Notes: generated from the letters alone by a model not told the origin. Shown: positions 33,673 through 42,993, numbered from the stretch's first letter. The stretch is 64,000 bases of DNA from an uncultured Spirochaetaceae bacterium (GCA_944390725.1 CALXQU010000003.1:62001-126000); one strand, 5' to 3'. Made by a program: numbers and translations.

Positions 33673-34527
33673 TCAGGCAGTCACACCGGCCTGATAGACG
33701 AAGTAGGAGACGATCTCAAGGGATGCGCCATGGGCCTTGCCTGTCTCGGCGAGGACCTGGGAGACGGACTTCGAATCGTCCTTCACGTAGGCCTGGTCGA
33801 CGAAGCAGACTTCCTTGTAGAGCTTGGAGAGCTTGCCCCTCACGATACCTTCCTTGACGTTCTCCGGCTTGGAGGCGAGCTTCTCGTCGGAAGCGACCTG
33901 CTTGCGGAAGATGTCGAGCTGCTCAGCCTTATAGGCCTCGTCGACGACCTTCTCGGAAAGGAACTGCGGCTTGTATGCGGCAGCATGGAGCGCAAGGTTG
34001 TGCGTGAGCTCCATGACATCGGCTTCCTTGAAGATCTCCGGCTTGTCGGACCTGAGCACGATAAGCACCGATACGGCGCCTTCGCCATGGACGTATGTGG
34101 AGGCATACTCGTCTGCCGCGATATCCACGACGTTGAACTTCGCCAGGTGCATGTTCTCCTTGATGATGGCGATGAGGCCTGCAACCATGCCGTTGAGCTC
34201 ATCGTTGATCTCCGTATAGCCCTTCTCGAGGATGACGGAGCAGAGGTCGTCGCCGAGCTTGGCGAAATCGGCGTTCTTGGCAACGAAGTCGGTCTCGCAG
34301 GAAAGCGAGAGGATGACAGCCTTGCTGTCCGTCGCCTTCACGAAGACGCGGCCGTTCTCCGTGGCCCTGTCCTGTCTCTTCGCAACGGCGGCGAGACCCA
34401 TTTCCTTGAGGATCTTCTCAGCCTGGGCGAAATCGCCGTTGGCCTCGGTAAGAGCCTTCTTGCAGTCCATCATTCCAGCTCCGGTGATGTCCCTGAGCTT
34501 CTTTACATCTGCAGCACTGATTGCCAT
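33673..34527 (-). CDS. tsf: Elongation factor Ts
   Basis: Guanine-nucleotide exchange factor for EF-Tu. 284 aa, standard. ADVKKLRDITGAGMMDCKKA (UBA-like N domain), VILSLSCETDFVAKNADF (the TDFV EF-Tu-contact motif) and core domains rich in LALHAAAYKPQFLSEKVV. 13 nt downstream of rpsB, the usual pair. Confidence 0.97.
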   Translation of the reverse strand: MAISAADVKKLRDITGAGMMDCKKALTEANGDFAQAEKILKEMGLAAVAKRQDRATENGRVFVKATDSKAVILSLSCETDFVAKNADFAKLGDDLCSVILEKGYTEINDELNGMVAGLIAIIKENMHLAKFNVVDIAADEYASTYVHGEGAVSVLIVLRSDKPEIFKEADVMELTHNLALHAAAYKPQFLSEKVVDEAYKAEQLDIFRKQVASDEKLASKPENVKEGIVRGKLSKLYKEVCFVDQAYVKDDSKSVSQVLAETGKAHGASLEIVSYFVYQAGVTA

Positions 34528-34540
34528 ATAGTCCTCCTGG

Positions 34541-35419
34541 TTATTTCGTGAAGTATTCCTCTTCCTCTTCAGCTGCGTCCTCAGCGGACTCCTCTGCCTT
34601 CTCCTCCACTGGCGGGATGTAGTTGGAGTAGTCTACCTCGTCGGAATCGGAAGCCTCGTCCTTGTCCTGGATGTCGCCGGATTCGATAGCTGTCGCCTCG
34701 TCCTCATCATCAAGGGATTCGATGATCTGGATGCCAGCCTCGCTGTCTGCGTCGATGACCGCGTTGGCGATGATCTCGACGAAGAGGGAGATAGCCCTGA
34801 TGGCATCATCGTTGCCCGGGATCGGGTATGCGATATCCGTAGGATCGCAGTTCGTGTCGACTACTGCGATGACGGGGATGCCGAGCCTCTTCGCCTCTGC
34901 GACGGCAAGGGCTTCCTTCTTCGTGTCGATGATGAAGAGCGCTCCCGGAAGCTCCTTCATGTCCTTGATGCCACCGAGGTTCTTCTCGAGCTTGTTCTTC
35001 TGCTTCGTGTAAAGGGCGACTTCCTTCTTGGTGAGGGAGTCGAATGTCCCGTCAGCTTCCATCCTCTCGATCTTCTTGAGGGTTGCGAAGCTCTTCTTGA
35101 TTGTCGTGAAATTGGTGAGCATGCCGCCGAGCCAGCGGTTGCATACATAAGGCATGCCGCATCTCTTGGCCTCGGTCTCGATTGCCTGCTGCGCCTGCTT
35201 CTTGGTGCCGACGAACAGGATCTGCTTGCCGTTCTTGACCTGTGTCCTGACTGCTTCATAGGCCTCTACGATGCATGCCGAGGTCTTCTGAAGGTCGATG
35301 ATATGGATCCCGTTCCTCTCCGTGAAGATGAAGCGGGCCATCTTCGGATTCCACTTCTTTGTCTGGTGTCCGAAATGTACGCCTGATTCAAGCAGGCTCT
35401 TCATGGTTACTACTGCCAT
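34541..35419 (-). CDS. rpsB: 30S ribosomal protein S2 with acidic C-terminal extension
   Basis: 292 aa. The core (residues 1-230) carries [53 protein letters not shown] and [21 protein letters not shown] tail of about 55 residues follows, dominated by Glu, Asp and Ala ([40 protein letters not shown]), absent from the common 240-aa protein. GGAGG precedes the ATG. First gene of the operon. Confidence 0.96.
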   Translation of the reverse strand: MAVVTMKSLLESGVHFGHQTKKWNPKMARFIFTERNGIHIIDLQKTSACIVEAYEAVRTQVKNGKQILFVGTKKQAQQAIETEAKRCGMPYVCNRWLGGMLTNFTTIKKSFATLKKIERMEADGTFDSLTKKEVALYTKQKNKLEKNLGGIKDMKELPGALFIIDTKKEALAVAEAKRLGIPVIAVVDTNCDPTDIAYPIPGNDDAIRAISLFVEIIANAVIDADSEAGIQIIESLDDEDEATAIESGDIQDKDEASDSDEVDYSNYIPPVEEKAEESAEDAAEEEEEYFTK

Positions 35420-35437
35420 AGTAATCCTCCATACGCT

Positions 35438-35453
35438 GACGGTCTCTGCCGTC
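35438..35453 (-). promoter_or_regulatory. Hairpin in the rpsB leader
   Basis: Minus strand GACGG-CAGAGA-CCGTC lies between AAAGGAG and the GGAGG used for rpsB. A leader hairpin next to the ribosome-binding site could serve S2 autoregulation, known in other bacteria; here it is inference from position. I could not place a convincing -35/-10 pair between this and 35600. Confidence 0.3.
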
Positions 35454-35603
35454 TCCTTTCTCTGTATCTCACCCTACGGGCGGAAATTCTGCTTGCGCAG
35501 TACGTGTACTTTCTCACGAAACGGCAGGCTTTTTCAAGTAGCAGGCGCAAAAAGACGCCAGGATCCTGTAACTTCAGCCCGCGCTTGTGATTTAATTACT
35601 GTC

Positions 35604-36383
35604 ATGAAAACTGCGGGAAGGATATTTCTATGTGCCGCGATTGCCGCGGCAGCTGCATCATGTTCCCTTGCCGACCTGGGCAGTGCCCTCTCGTCGACAG
35701 GACTGAATATACTGGGGAAGCCGGAGGCCTATGCCTCTGTCATCATCTCATCCTCCACCGATGCCCTCGCATCGGCAGCGCCTGCCGGTGTGGATGCGGA
35801 GGGGAACATGCTTCTGGAGGGATTCTCGATACCGACGTCGCTCAGTCCGGAGGATAAGGTCTACGGCCGCGATGACAGCATCATCTATGAGATCTCGATG
35901 GTGCTGGAGATGGATGGGGGAGCTGAGGCCCTTGCCTCGAAGCTCACATCAAAGGTGGAAGGCGAGGCGCTTGCTGTCCTCAGCAATACAGCGGCGCTCT
36001 ATGGTGATATCCTGGGGTATGCGGTATCGCAGTATGGCTCCTCGCTTGCCGGGGAGGCCGCCTCCATCGTCAGCGAGGTCCAGTCAGGGCTTTCTACGCT
36101 CTCCCAGTCAGAGGACCTGACCGAGGCCGATGCCGTCCTTGTACAGGCCATGGCATCGCTCGTGTACTCATCGCTTGACCTGCTGTCGGAGATGCAGTCC
36201 CTGCCGGAGGGGTCCTCGATTGCCGATGCCCAGGGCCTGCAGGCGATCATAAGCCAGGCAGGGCTCCTCGTATCGTATTCGGAGGCCGTAAAGGACACCG
36301 CCAGAAGCACGCTGCCTGGAACGCTGTCCGGCCTCTATGACAGGCTCGTCAGCATCGTGGAAGGGCAGGGAGGCGCCGTATGA
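35604..36383 (+). CDS. Lipoprotein of unknown function
   Basis: 259 aa with a lipoprotein signal: basic start MKTAGRIF, hydrophobic run and lipobox AAAASCS (Cys near residue 20), so it should be lipid-anchored in the inner or outer membrane. The mature part is mostly helical and rich in Ala and Ser, with VQSGLSTLSQSEDLTEADAV and repeated SLxxLS patterns suggesting long amphipathic helices. I do not know the family. Its stop overlaps the UPF0164 start (ATGA), so the two are probably made together and may work together at the outer membrane. A TTAATT box six bases before the ATG hints at a leaderless message, but the -35 is poor. Confidence 0.8.
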   Translation: MKTAGRIFLCAAIAAAAASCSLADLGSALSSTGLNILGKPEAYASVIISSSTDALASAAPAGVDAEGNMLLEGFSIPTSLSPEDKVYGRDDSIIYEISMVLEMDGGAEALASKLTSKVEGEALAVLSNTAALYGDILGYAVSQYGSSLAGEAASIVSEVQSGLSTLSQSEDLTEADAVLVQAMASLVYSSLDLLSEMQSLPEGSSIADAQGLQAIISQAGLLVSYSEAVKDTARSTLPGTLSGLYDRLVSIVEGQGGAV

Positions 36384-37597
36384 GGAAGCTTCTTATCGCT
36401 ATCATGGCAGCGCTGATGCTTGCCCTCCCGCTTTCCGCCTCGATCTCGTCCGATCCGGCATTCCTCCGCGTCAGGGGGCTTGAGATGCCTGTCAGCGCAA
36501 GGATGGCAGGCATGGGTATGGCCGGCATATCATCGGTGAAGGGATATGATGCGCTCAACTACAATCCTGCCGCGCTCGCCGACAGCGGATTCACCCTCAC
36601 GCTCCCTTATGTGAACGTGACGCTCTACAATACCGCATCGATGCTTACGAGCGGCATCATCGATGCAGCGCTTGCCCTTCCAGGAGCAACCGAGGAGAAC
36701 CAGCAGGAGCTGGCCGATGCCCTGATGGACAGCGCGGACATCTTCGCCCAGTCCCTCGGCACCTACAACAAGGTTGCCAACATAGAGACCGGCGTCGGCT
36801 TCACCGCAGGCGGATTCGGCTTCAATTTCTACATCATCGACAGCGTCCATTCATATAATGCCGGGGCAGGCAGCCTGGCATCCCTTTCCCTGATTAACAG
36901 GCTCAATGCAGCCATCAGCATCGGCTATGGGCACAGGATCAGCTTCCCGTATGGCTACTCGCTCGATATCGGGGCGGCTGTGCGCTTCAGCTACCTGGCC
37001 TTCACGGAGACGATCGGGGCGGCTTCGCTGATGTCTGACCTCAATGGGATGCTGAATACCACGCCGATGTACTATGGCTGGGCAGTCCCCATCGATATCG
37101 CGGTGAGGGGCAACTTCCCGCTCGGCTTCTCCACGACGGTGGCCCTGAGGAACATCAACGGCTTCTACTATATGAACCAGGCGCCGATATCGTCCTGGGC
37201 CGGCGACCTCTTCGCCTTCGGCAATATCGAGACGGTCTATACGCCGATGTCGCTCGACGTGGGAGTCTCCTGGACATATGACGATATCTGGTGGTTCCAT
37301 CCGACGATAGCACTCGACTTCGTAGACCTCATCGGCTTCAAGGATGATCCCGCCTTCGATTTCAGGACGATCGCCAAGCATGTCAACCTCGGTATCGAGC
37401 TCGGCTTCCTCGATGACCATCTCGTCATCCGCGGAGGGCTCTCGCAGGGCTATCTCTCGGCCGGAATCGGCGTGGACCTCTGGGCCCTGAAGATCGATGC
37501 GGCATACTACTGGAGGGAGTTCGGCATGGTTGCCGGCTCTAAGGGAGTCGATGCGCTTACGGTCCGCTTGACGATAGGGTGGGGCCCCGGCGCCTGA
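36380..37597 (+). CDS. UPF0164-family outer-membrane protein (FadL-like barrel)
   Basis: 405 aa with a cleavable signal peptide (residues 1-20, ALMLALPLSA) and then the UPF0164 pattern known from Treponema: RVRGLEMPVSARMAGMGMAG, YDALNYNPAALADSGFTLTL, aromatic-rich alternating strands, and final strands ALKIDAAYYWREFG and DALTVRLTIGWGPG. The family is related to FadL-type long-chain substrate transporters with 14-strand barrels; ligand unknown. It is a good marker of a spirochaete host. Coupled to the lipoprotein upstream. Confidence 0.88.
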   Translation: MRKLLIAIMAALMLALPLSASISSDPAFLRVRGLEMPVSARMAGMGMAGISSVKGYDALNYNPAALADSGFTLTLPYVNVTLYNTASMLTSGIIDAALALPGATEENQQELADALMDSADIFAQSLGTYNKVANIETGVGFTAGGFGFNFYIIDSVHSYNAGAGSLASLSLINRLNAAISIGYGHRISFPYGYSLDIGAAVRFSYLAFTETIGAASLMSDLNGMLNTTPMYYGWAVPIDIAVRGNFPLGFSTTVALRNINGFYYMNQAPISSWAGDLFAFGNIETVYTPMSLDVGVSWTYDDIWWFHPTIALDFVDLIGFKDDPAFDFRTIAKHVNLGIELGFLDDHLVIRGGLSQGYLSAGIGVDLWALKIDAAYYWREFGMVAGSKGVDALTVRLTIGWGPGA

Positions 37598-37600
37598 CGA

Positions 37601-37732
37601 TTGCTATCCTGCGGCACGGGTGTATACTGGATACCGTGGATGTCATCGGGTAAATCCGGTGAGCTCTTCGGGGAACCTTGAAAGGAGGCGGCATACACCC
37701 CGCATCGTACCGATGCCTACAGCCGTTATGCA
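37601..37732 (+). promoter_or_regulatory. Promoter and structured leader of hppA
   Basis: TTGCTA (37601-37606), 16-nt spacer, TATACT (37623-37628). The leader contains a strong AAAGGAGG (37681-37688) with no start codon at usable distance, complementary segments (CATCGGGTA near 37644 with TACCGATG near 37709; GGGTGTAT near 37618 with ATACACCC near 37693), and a seven-codon frame MPTAVMQ (37713-37736) whose TGA overlaps the hppA ATG. The second pairing would need a start upstream of the promoter given here. It does not match a riboswitch class I know. Confidence 0.5.
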
Positions 37733-39805
37733 ATGAATCCGCTGAATGCAATCTATGCATTGTCGTTCCTGACCGCAGCCGCGGCCTTCCTCTTCGCGCT
37801 TTATCTCTATCTGTGGGTCAAGCGGCAGAAGGTCGAGAACAGCCGCATACAGGAGGTGTCTGCCCTGATAGCCGAAGGCGCCAGGGCATTCATGGATAAG
37901 GAGTACAGGACCCTTGTCTACTTCGCCCTGCCGGCTGCAGCGCTTGTCTTCCTGCTGCTTCCATCGCCTATATGGACAGGCAGCATCGTGCCGAATATCC
38001 AGATGGCCGTGGCTTATGCCGCAGGCACGGTCCTTTCCGCCGTCGCCGGCAGGATCGGCATCATGGTGGCGGCCCTTTCCAACGGACGCGCGGCCGAGCG
38101 TGCGCAGAATAGCCTGAGCGCCTCGTTCCTCGTCGGCTTCCGCGGCGGCGCCGTGATGGGGCTCCTTGTCGTCGGCACGTCGCTTTTCGGCATCACCGCC
38201 GTACTGCTTGCCTTCAGGGACACGTCCATACTGCTCGGCTTCTCGTTCGGCGCAAGCTCCCTGGCGCTCTTCGCCAAGGCAGGCGGCGGCATATTCACCA
38301 AGACCGCCGATGTCGCCGCGGACCTCACCGGCAAGGTGGAGCTGGGGATTGCCGAGGATGACCCGCGCAATCCTGCCGTGATAGCAGACAACGTCGGCGA
38401 CAATGTCGGTGACGTGGCAGGCATGGGTGCCGACCTCTTCGATTCCAATGTCGCTGCAGGTGCCTCGGCCCTTGTCATCGCCGCATCCCTTGCAGGCAGC
38501 GAGGCTGCCATCATGATGGTCCTCTGCTATTCCTTCCTGGGGCTGATCGCATCGATGATAGGCATCGCCTGTGCCAAGGTAGGCAAGGATGGCAATCCTA
38601 CGCGCGCCCTCAATTCGTCCACATACGTGACTACGGCCATTTACCTCGTGCTGACAGCGCTGGCGACATTCCTCATCGATGGATTCGAATGGAGGATCTG
38701 GACAGCCGCGGCGACAGGGCTCCTTGTCGGCGTCATCATCGGCATCACGACCGATTACTTCACCGATGATACGAAGCCGATCGTGAAGAGGGTGGCCAAG
38801 GCCAGCAAGACGGGTCCGGCCTTCACGATACTCTCAGGCATCTCATATGGCTTCCTCTCATCGCTTCCCGCGATGGTCGGCATCGCGCTCTCCGCGCTTA
38901 TCGCCTATAAGATATCCGCTCCGCTCGGCGATGGTTACGCGCTCTTCGGCATCGCCATGTCAGCGGTGGGCATGCTCAGCATCGTCGGCATGATCATCTC
39001 CAATGATGCCTATGGGCCTATCGTCGACAATGCGCGCGGCCTGGCAGAGATGGGAGGGCTCGGCGAGGAGACCCTCAGGGTCGCCGATGAGCTTGATAGC
39101 GCAGGCAATACGGTCAAGGCAGTGACAAAAGGCTTCTCCATCTCCGCCGCAGGCCTTACCGTCATCTCGCTCCTGGGCGCCTTCATGTCGGAGGCGAATG
39201 CCGTGCTGGAGGGACTTGGCAAGGCCCTCATCACCGGATTCGATATCATGGATCCGTCCGTGTTCTTCGGCATGCTCACAGGCGCATCGGTACCTGCGAT
39301 CTTCTCCGCCATGCTGATACTCGGCGTCGACAGGAATGCCGAGAAGATGGTCGGTGAGATACACAGGCAGTTCGATACCATCCCGGGCCTCAAGGAGGGG
39401 ACGGCCCTCCCTGATTACCGCAGATGCATCGAGATCGCTACGGGAGGTGCGCTGCGCGAGCTTGTCAAGGCAGGCCTCTTCGCCATCGGCGCGACCTTCG
39501 TGGTCGGCTTCATCGGCGGACCTGCCTCCGTGGGCGGCTTCATCGCCGGGAATATCATATCAGGGCTCCTGATTGCCATATTCATGTCCAATGCAGGAGG
39601 CCTCTGGGACAATTCCAAGAAGTATGTCGAGGCAGGAAACGAGGGAGGCAAGGGCAGCGAGGCCCATAAGGCCGCTGTCATCGGCGATACGGTAGGCGAT
39701 CCGTTCAAGGACACTGCCGGGCCATCGATCAATACGCAGATTACTGTCGTGTCGCTGGTGGCATCGCTCTTCGTGCCTATCTTCGCGGCTTTCTCGATAT
39801 TCTGA
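37733..39805 (+). CDS. hppA: Membrane-bound proton-translocating pyrophosphatase
   Basis: Hydrolyses pyrophosphate and pumps protons across the inner membrane. 690 aa with about 16 TM segments. Substrate motifs: FTKTADVAADLTGKVE, EDDPRNPAVIADNVGDNVGD, DAYGPIVDNARGLAEMGG and GDTVGDPFKDTAGP. In the potassium-determining segment it reads GNTVKAVTKGF: Lys and Thr at the two diagnostic positions mark the K+-independent subclass, which are H+ pumps. The ATG at 37733 has no nearby Shine-Dalgarno and is coupled to a tiny upstream frame. Its stop abuts the stop of the next, opposite gene. Confidence 0.96.
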   Translation: MNPLNAIYALSFLTAAAAFLFALYLYLWVKRQKVENSRIQEVSALIAEGARAFMDKEYRTLVYFALPAAALVFLLLPSPIWTGSIVPNIQMAVAYAAGTVLSAVAGRIGIMVAALSNGRAAERAQNSLSASFLVGFRGGAVMGLLVVGTSLFGITAVLLAFRDTSILLGFSFGASSLALFAKAGGGIFTKTADVAADLTGKVELGIAEDDPRNPAVIADNVGDNVGDVAGMGADLFDSNVAAGASALVIAASLAGSEAAIMMVLCYSFLGLIASMIGIACAKVGKDGNPTRALNSSTYVTTAIYLVLTALATFLIDGFEWRIWTAAATGLLVGVIIGITTDYFTDDTKPIVKRVAKASKTGPAFTILSGISYGFLSSLPAMVGIALSALIAYKISAPLGDGYALFGIAMSAVGMLSIVGMIISNDAYGPIVDNARGLAEMGGLGEETLRVADELDSAGNTVKAVTKGFSISAAGLTVISLLGAFMSEANAVLEGLGKALITGFDIMDPSVFFGMLTGASVPAIFSAMLILGVDRNAEKMVGEIHRQFDTIPGLKEGTALPDYRRCIEIATGGALRELVKAGLFAIGATFVVGFIGGPASVGGFIAGNIISGLLIAIFMSNAGGLWDNSKKYVEAGNEGGKGSEAHKAAVIGDTVGDPFKDTAGPSINTQITVVSLVASLFVPIFAAFSIF

Positions 39806-40870
39806 TCACTCACCGTCCCCGGCTGGGAGGACAAGGACCGCAAAGGCCTGTTCCGTCTCATCGGGGACTGTCCAGTATGTGATATCCCCATTGGCATCGG
39901 CGTATTCCTGTAGGGCGCTTCCGATGGCTTCCTCGAAGGCTCTGTATGCCCCGGCGCTTCCGAAGCGGTATTCTGCGGGGCTGCTGGTCTTCGCCGATGC
40001 ATCGACCAGCGCCAGCGCTGCCTCCATGGCGTCATCGCCATCGCCGACTATGAGTCCGTTCCTGCGGTGCCAGTTCCATTCCATCGTATCGGCAGCCGGC
40101 AGCATCAGGTAATACGATGCCTTCCTATGGTCCCTTGAGATGATATCATCAGGGACGTTCAGGTACTGGCGGGAGATGTAGTCGCCCATATCATCCCAGG
40201 TGACATCGACATAGGCATAGCTGCCGCTTATCTTGGCGATATTCCATTCATGCGGCTCACCGAAGCTCGTTCCCGAGACCGTGGAGCAGGGGATGCCTGC
40301 CATGCGGAGAAGCAGGGCGAACGACTCCGCATATCCCTCGCAGGAAGCGGCCTTGTCCAGCAGCGCACCCTGCGGAGTATAGTCATGCGCGCTTTCCGTG
40401 CTGTAGGCTACCTCCCTGCAGAGATAGTCATGGATCCAGAGCTCCTTCTCGTAATCCGTGATGTCGGCAGGGAGCCTGGAGAGTATCTCCTCCGCCCTCC
40501 CGAGGAGAATGGCGGTGCATGCATCGATTTCCGCATCGCCAATGGTTGGGTGGAATTCCACGTCGGTGATCATCGACTCATCATCAATCCAGTACAGGTC
40601 GTATGCATAGTCGATGAAGAAGAGCTCCGGATAGTCGAACATTATATTCTCAATTGCCGCATCGAGCGCATCCTCAGGTACCGCTTCGTCGAAGCTGACC
40701 ATGAAACGATGATCGATGAGGCTTCCGTATATCAGGTCGACGATTTCCTGCTCCCTGGCGGGAAGGCAATGGTAGGAGATCAGCGTATCCGGGTCATATG
40801 GCGTGGACGGCACGGCTGCCAGCAGGCCCATGGCAGCGGCGATGGCAATCATGGAAGCAAGTCTTCTCAT
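39806..40870 (-). CDS. Exported transglutaminase-like (TGc) protein
   Basis: 354 aa with a signal peptide (residues 1-20, MIAIAAAMGLLAAVPS). The transglutaminase/protease-like fold has the triad Cys in DKAASCEGYAESFALLL (near residue 178), His in GEPHEWNIAKI (near 208) and Asp in YVDVTWDDMGD (near 220). LWIHDYLCREVAYSTES upstream is typical of this family. Bacterial members are usually peptidases or cross-link isopeptide bonds in the envelope. The mature N-terminal part (residues 35-130) is acidic and aromatic-rich. A TACAAT box six bases before the ATG suggests a leaderless start, with a weak -35. Confidence 0.88.
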   Translation of the reverse strand: MRRLASMIAIAAAMGLLAAVPSTPYDPDTLISYHCLPAREQEIVDLIYGSLIDHRFMVSFDEAVPEDALDAAIENIMFDYPELFFIDYAYDLYWIDDESMITDVEFHPTIGDAEIDACTAILLGRAEEILSRLPADITDYEKELWIHDYLCREVAYSTESAHDYTPQGALLDKAASCEGYAESFALLLRMAGIPCSTVSGTSFGEPHEWNIAKISGSYAYVDVTWDDMGDYISRQYLNVPDDIISRDHRKASYYLMLPAADTMEWNWHRRNGLIVGDGDDAMEAALALVDASAKTSSPAEYRFGSAGAYRAFEEAIGSALQEYADANGDITYWTVPDETEQAFAVLVLPAGDGE

Positions 40871-40890
40871 GGGATGATTGTAGCATGCGG

Positions 40891-40914
40891 AAGCCCTCCG
40901 GATGGCCGGAGGGC
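40891..40914. terminator. Hairpin between the TGc gene and the TRAP permease
   Basis: AGCCCTCCGG and CCGGAGGGCT pair around a 4-base loop. It follows the TRAP permease on the minus strand but lacks a T-run, and overlaps the promoter region of the TGc gene. Confidence 0.45.
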
Positions 40915-40936
40915 TATGTGTGCATTAATGCATCTG

Positions 40937-42922
40937 TCAGAACGAGATCGGAATCCCCTGCTTCCTTGCCTGCAGGACCTGGAAGCCGATCGTCAGCGCG
41001 AGGATGGCGAAGCCGGTGAGGTCGGTGACCGTTCCCGGGTATACCATCATCAGGCCGCCTCCGAAGAGGATGACGCGGAGGATGATCGGTATCCTCGTCA
41101 CGAGATGCCCGTTCAGGGCAGCCGCAAGCGAGAAGATGCCGAGGATCGATGTGATGATTATCTGTACGAACTGCCATGATGACTCAAGGTCGATGAAGAG
41201 CATCTGCGGGCTGAGTGCGAAGATATAGGGGACGATGAATGCCGCGATAGCCAGCTTCGTCGCCACCAGTCCCGTCTTCATCGGGTTCGACTTCGCTATG
41301 GCCGATCCCGCATAGGCAGCCAGCGCTACAGGCGGCGTGATATCGGCGACGATGCCGAAGTAGAAGACGAAGAAGTGGGCCGCCATCGTCGCGACGCCGA
41401 ACGGCTCGCCGATGAGGATCGGTGCGCAGATAGATGCCATGATCAGGTAGTTCGCCGTAGTCGGTACGCCCATGCCGAGGATGATGCAGCAGATCATCGT
41501 CAGGAAGAGCGCCACGATGAGGTGTCCGCCGGAGAAGGCCACGATTGCCACCGAGAGCTTGCCGGCCAGTCCCGTGACCGTGATGCATCCTGAGATGATG
41601 CCGGCCAGTCCGCAGGCCACGACGACGGTGATCGACCCGCGTGCGCCGCCCTCGAATGCCTCGAGTATCCTCGTCAGCGTGAGCCTGTGGCGGGGATTGA
41701 TGAGGCCGACGGCGATTGCCACTGCGATGGATATGGCAGCGGAGTAGGCCATCGTGAACGTATTCGTCGAGACGAGATAGACAAGCGCGATGAGCGGCAG
41801 GAGCAGATAGATCTCCTTGATAAGCTCCTTTGCCTTCGGCAGCTCATCCTTGGGGATGCCCCTCATCCCGGCCCTCTTCGCCTCAAGGTGGACGGCGATG
41901 AAGATGCCGAGGAAGTAGAGGATGGCAGGGAGGATGGCCATCGTCGCGATGGTTGCATACGGCTGGCCCGTGTATTCCGCCATCAGGAATGCTGCGGCGC
42001 CCATGATAGGAGGCATGATCTGCCCGCCCGTGGATGCTGCGGCTTCGACCGCGGCAGCGAATTCGGGGCGGTATCCCATCTTCTTCATCATAGGGATCGT
42101 GATCGAGCCGGATCCAACCGTATTGGCGACCGATGACCCGGAGGCCATGCCCTCAAGCGCCGATGCGACGACCGCGACCTTGGCAGGGCCGCCCGTGAAG
42201 CGCCCGACGGCCGCATTGGCGAACCGTATGAAGAAGTCCGCGACTCCCGTACGCTCGAGGAATGCGCCGAAGATGATGAAGAGGACGATGAACTTGGCAC
42301 ATGTGTTGACAGGCGTGCCGAAGATGCCGTTCGTCGTGTAGAAGAGCGTCCTGATGAGCTGGAAGATATCCTGCCCGGATGCCAGCGTATAGATGACGAG
42401 GACGCCTGCCACGCAGAGGATTGGCAGCCCGACGCAGCGCCTGCAGAGCTCGATCAGGGCGAGGATGCCGATAAGGCCGATGACCATGTACATAGGCTCG
42501 CCCATGATCCTGGCCGAGAGCCTGATGACCTTCATCGCATTGGCCGCATAGAAGAAGTATGCGCCAGAGCCGAGGACCATGATGATGATATCGTACCACG
42601 GCATGTGGTTAGGCTTCATCACACCCTTCTTGACGGGGAATGTCAGGAAGCCGATGAGGATGATCATGCCGACGAATATCGCAAGCCTCTTCTCCGGAAG
42701 CGTCGTCAGGAAGACGGCATCGATTATGCAGTAGATGGCGAACGCGACCATCACGAGTCCGATAGCCATCTTGGGGGTCCCTGTCCAGATCCTCTGGTTC
42801 GATTCCCTGTCGTATTTCCTCATCACGGCTTCGACATCGGCTTCCGTGCCGACGGAATCGTCATAGACCTCCTGCACCATCCCAGGCTTGCTTTCCTTTG
42901 TGTTTTTCTTGCTTTCTTTCAC
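40937..42922 (-). CDS. TRAP transporter fused 4TM/12TM permease (TAXI type)
   Basis: Inner-membrane secondary transporter that takes its ligand from a periplasmic receptor and uses an ion gradient. 661 aa. An N-terminal soluble stretch and 4-TM DctQ-like part (residues about 60-220) are fused to the 12-TM DctM-like part with FVLFIIFGAFLERTGVADFF-type helices, EGMASGSSVANTVGSGSITI, STGGQIMPPIMGAAAFLMAE and LGMGVPTTANYLIMASICAP, which are TAXI-permease hallmarks. The GTG start at 42922 follows AGGAG. The receptor gene lies just upstream. Substrate is unknown; dicarboxylates or amino acids are typical of TAXI systems. Confidence 0.94.
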   Translation of the reverse strand: MKESKKNTKESKPGMVQEVYDDSVGTEADVEAVMRKYDRESNQRIWTGTPKMAIGLVMVAFAIYCIIDAVFLTTLPEKRLAIFVGMIILIGFLTFPVKKGVMKPNHMPWYDIIIMVLGSGAYFFYAANAMKVIRLSARIMGEPMYMVIGLIGILALIELCRRCVGLPILCVAGVLVIYTLASGQDIFQLIRTLFYTTNGIFGTPVNTCAKFIVLFIIFGAFLERTGVADFFIRFANAAVGRFTGGPAKVAVVASALEGMASGSSVANTVGSGSITIPMMKKMGYRPEFAAAVEAAASTGGQIMPPIMGAAAFLMAEYTGQPYATIATMAILPAILYFLGIFIAVHLEAKRAGMRGIPKDELPKAKELIKEIYLLLPLIALVYLVSTNTFTMAYSAAISIAVAIAVGLINPRHRLTLTRILEAFEGGARGSITVVVACGLAGIISGCITVTGLAGKLSVAIVAFSGGHLIVALFLTMICCIILGMGVPTTANYLIMASICAPILIGEPFGVATMAAHFFVFYFGIVADITPPVALAAYAGSAIAKSNPMKTGLVATKLAIAAFIVPYIFALSPQMLFIDLESSWQFVQIIITSILGIFSLAAALNGHLVTRIPIILRVILFGGGLMMVYPGTVTDLTGFAILALTIGFQVLQARKQGIPISF

Positions 42923-42933
42923 TTATGCTCCTG

Positions 42934-42972
42934 AAAAAACGAAGATAGGGACTGCAGGATCCCCTGCAGCCC
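42934..42972 (-). terminator. Attenuator-like hairpin between TAXI receptor and permease
   Basis: Minus strand GGG-CTGCAGG-GGAT-CCTGCAG-(T)CCC, then CTATCTTCG and a TTTTTT run 8-9 nt after the stem. The gap makes it an imperfect terminator, which would let part of the transcription continue and give more receptor than permease. Confidence 0.5.
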
Positions 42973-42993
42973 CTGCGTGATACTGAGTCTATC

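Noticed and set aside
35298..35603. A 102-codon upstream extension of the 35604 lipoprotein
   Set aside because: It runs antisense through the start of rpsB and would destroy the clear lipoprotein signal peptide.
37635..37732. SRP RNA, cyclic-di-GMP or manganese riboswitch in the hppA leader
   Set aside because: None of the invariant cores of these classes is present; only the general idea of a folded leader can be kept.
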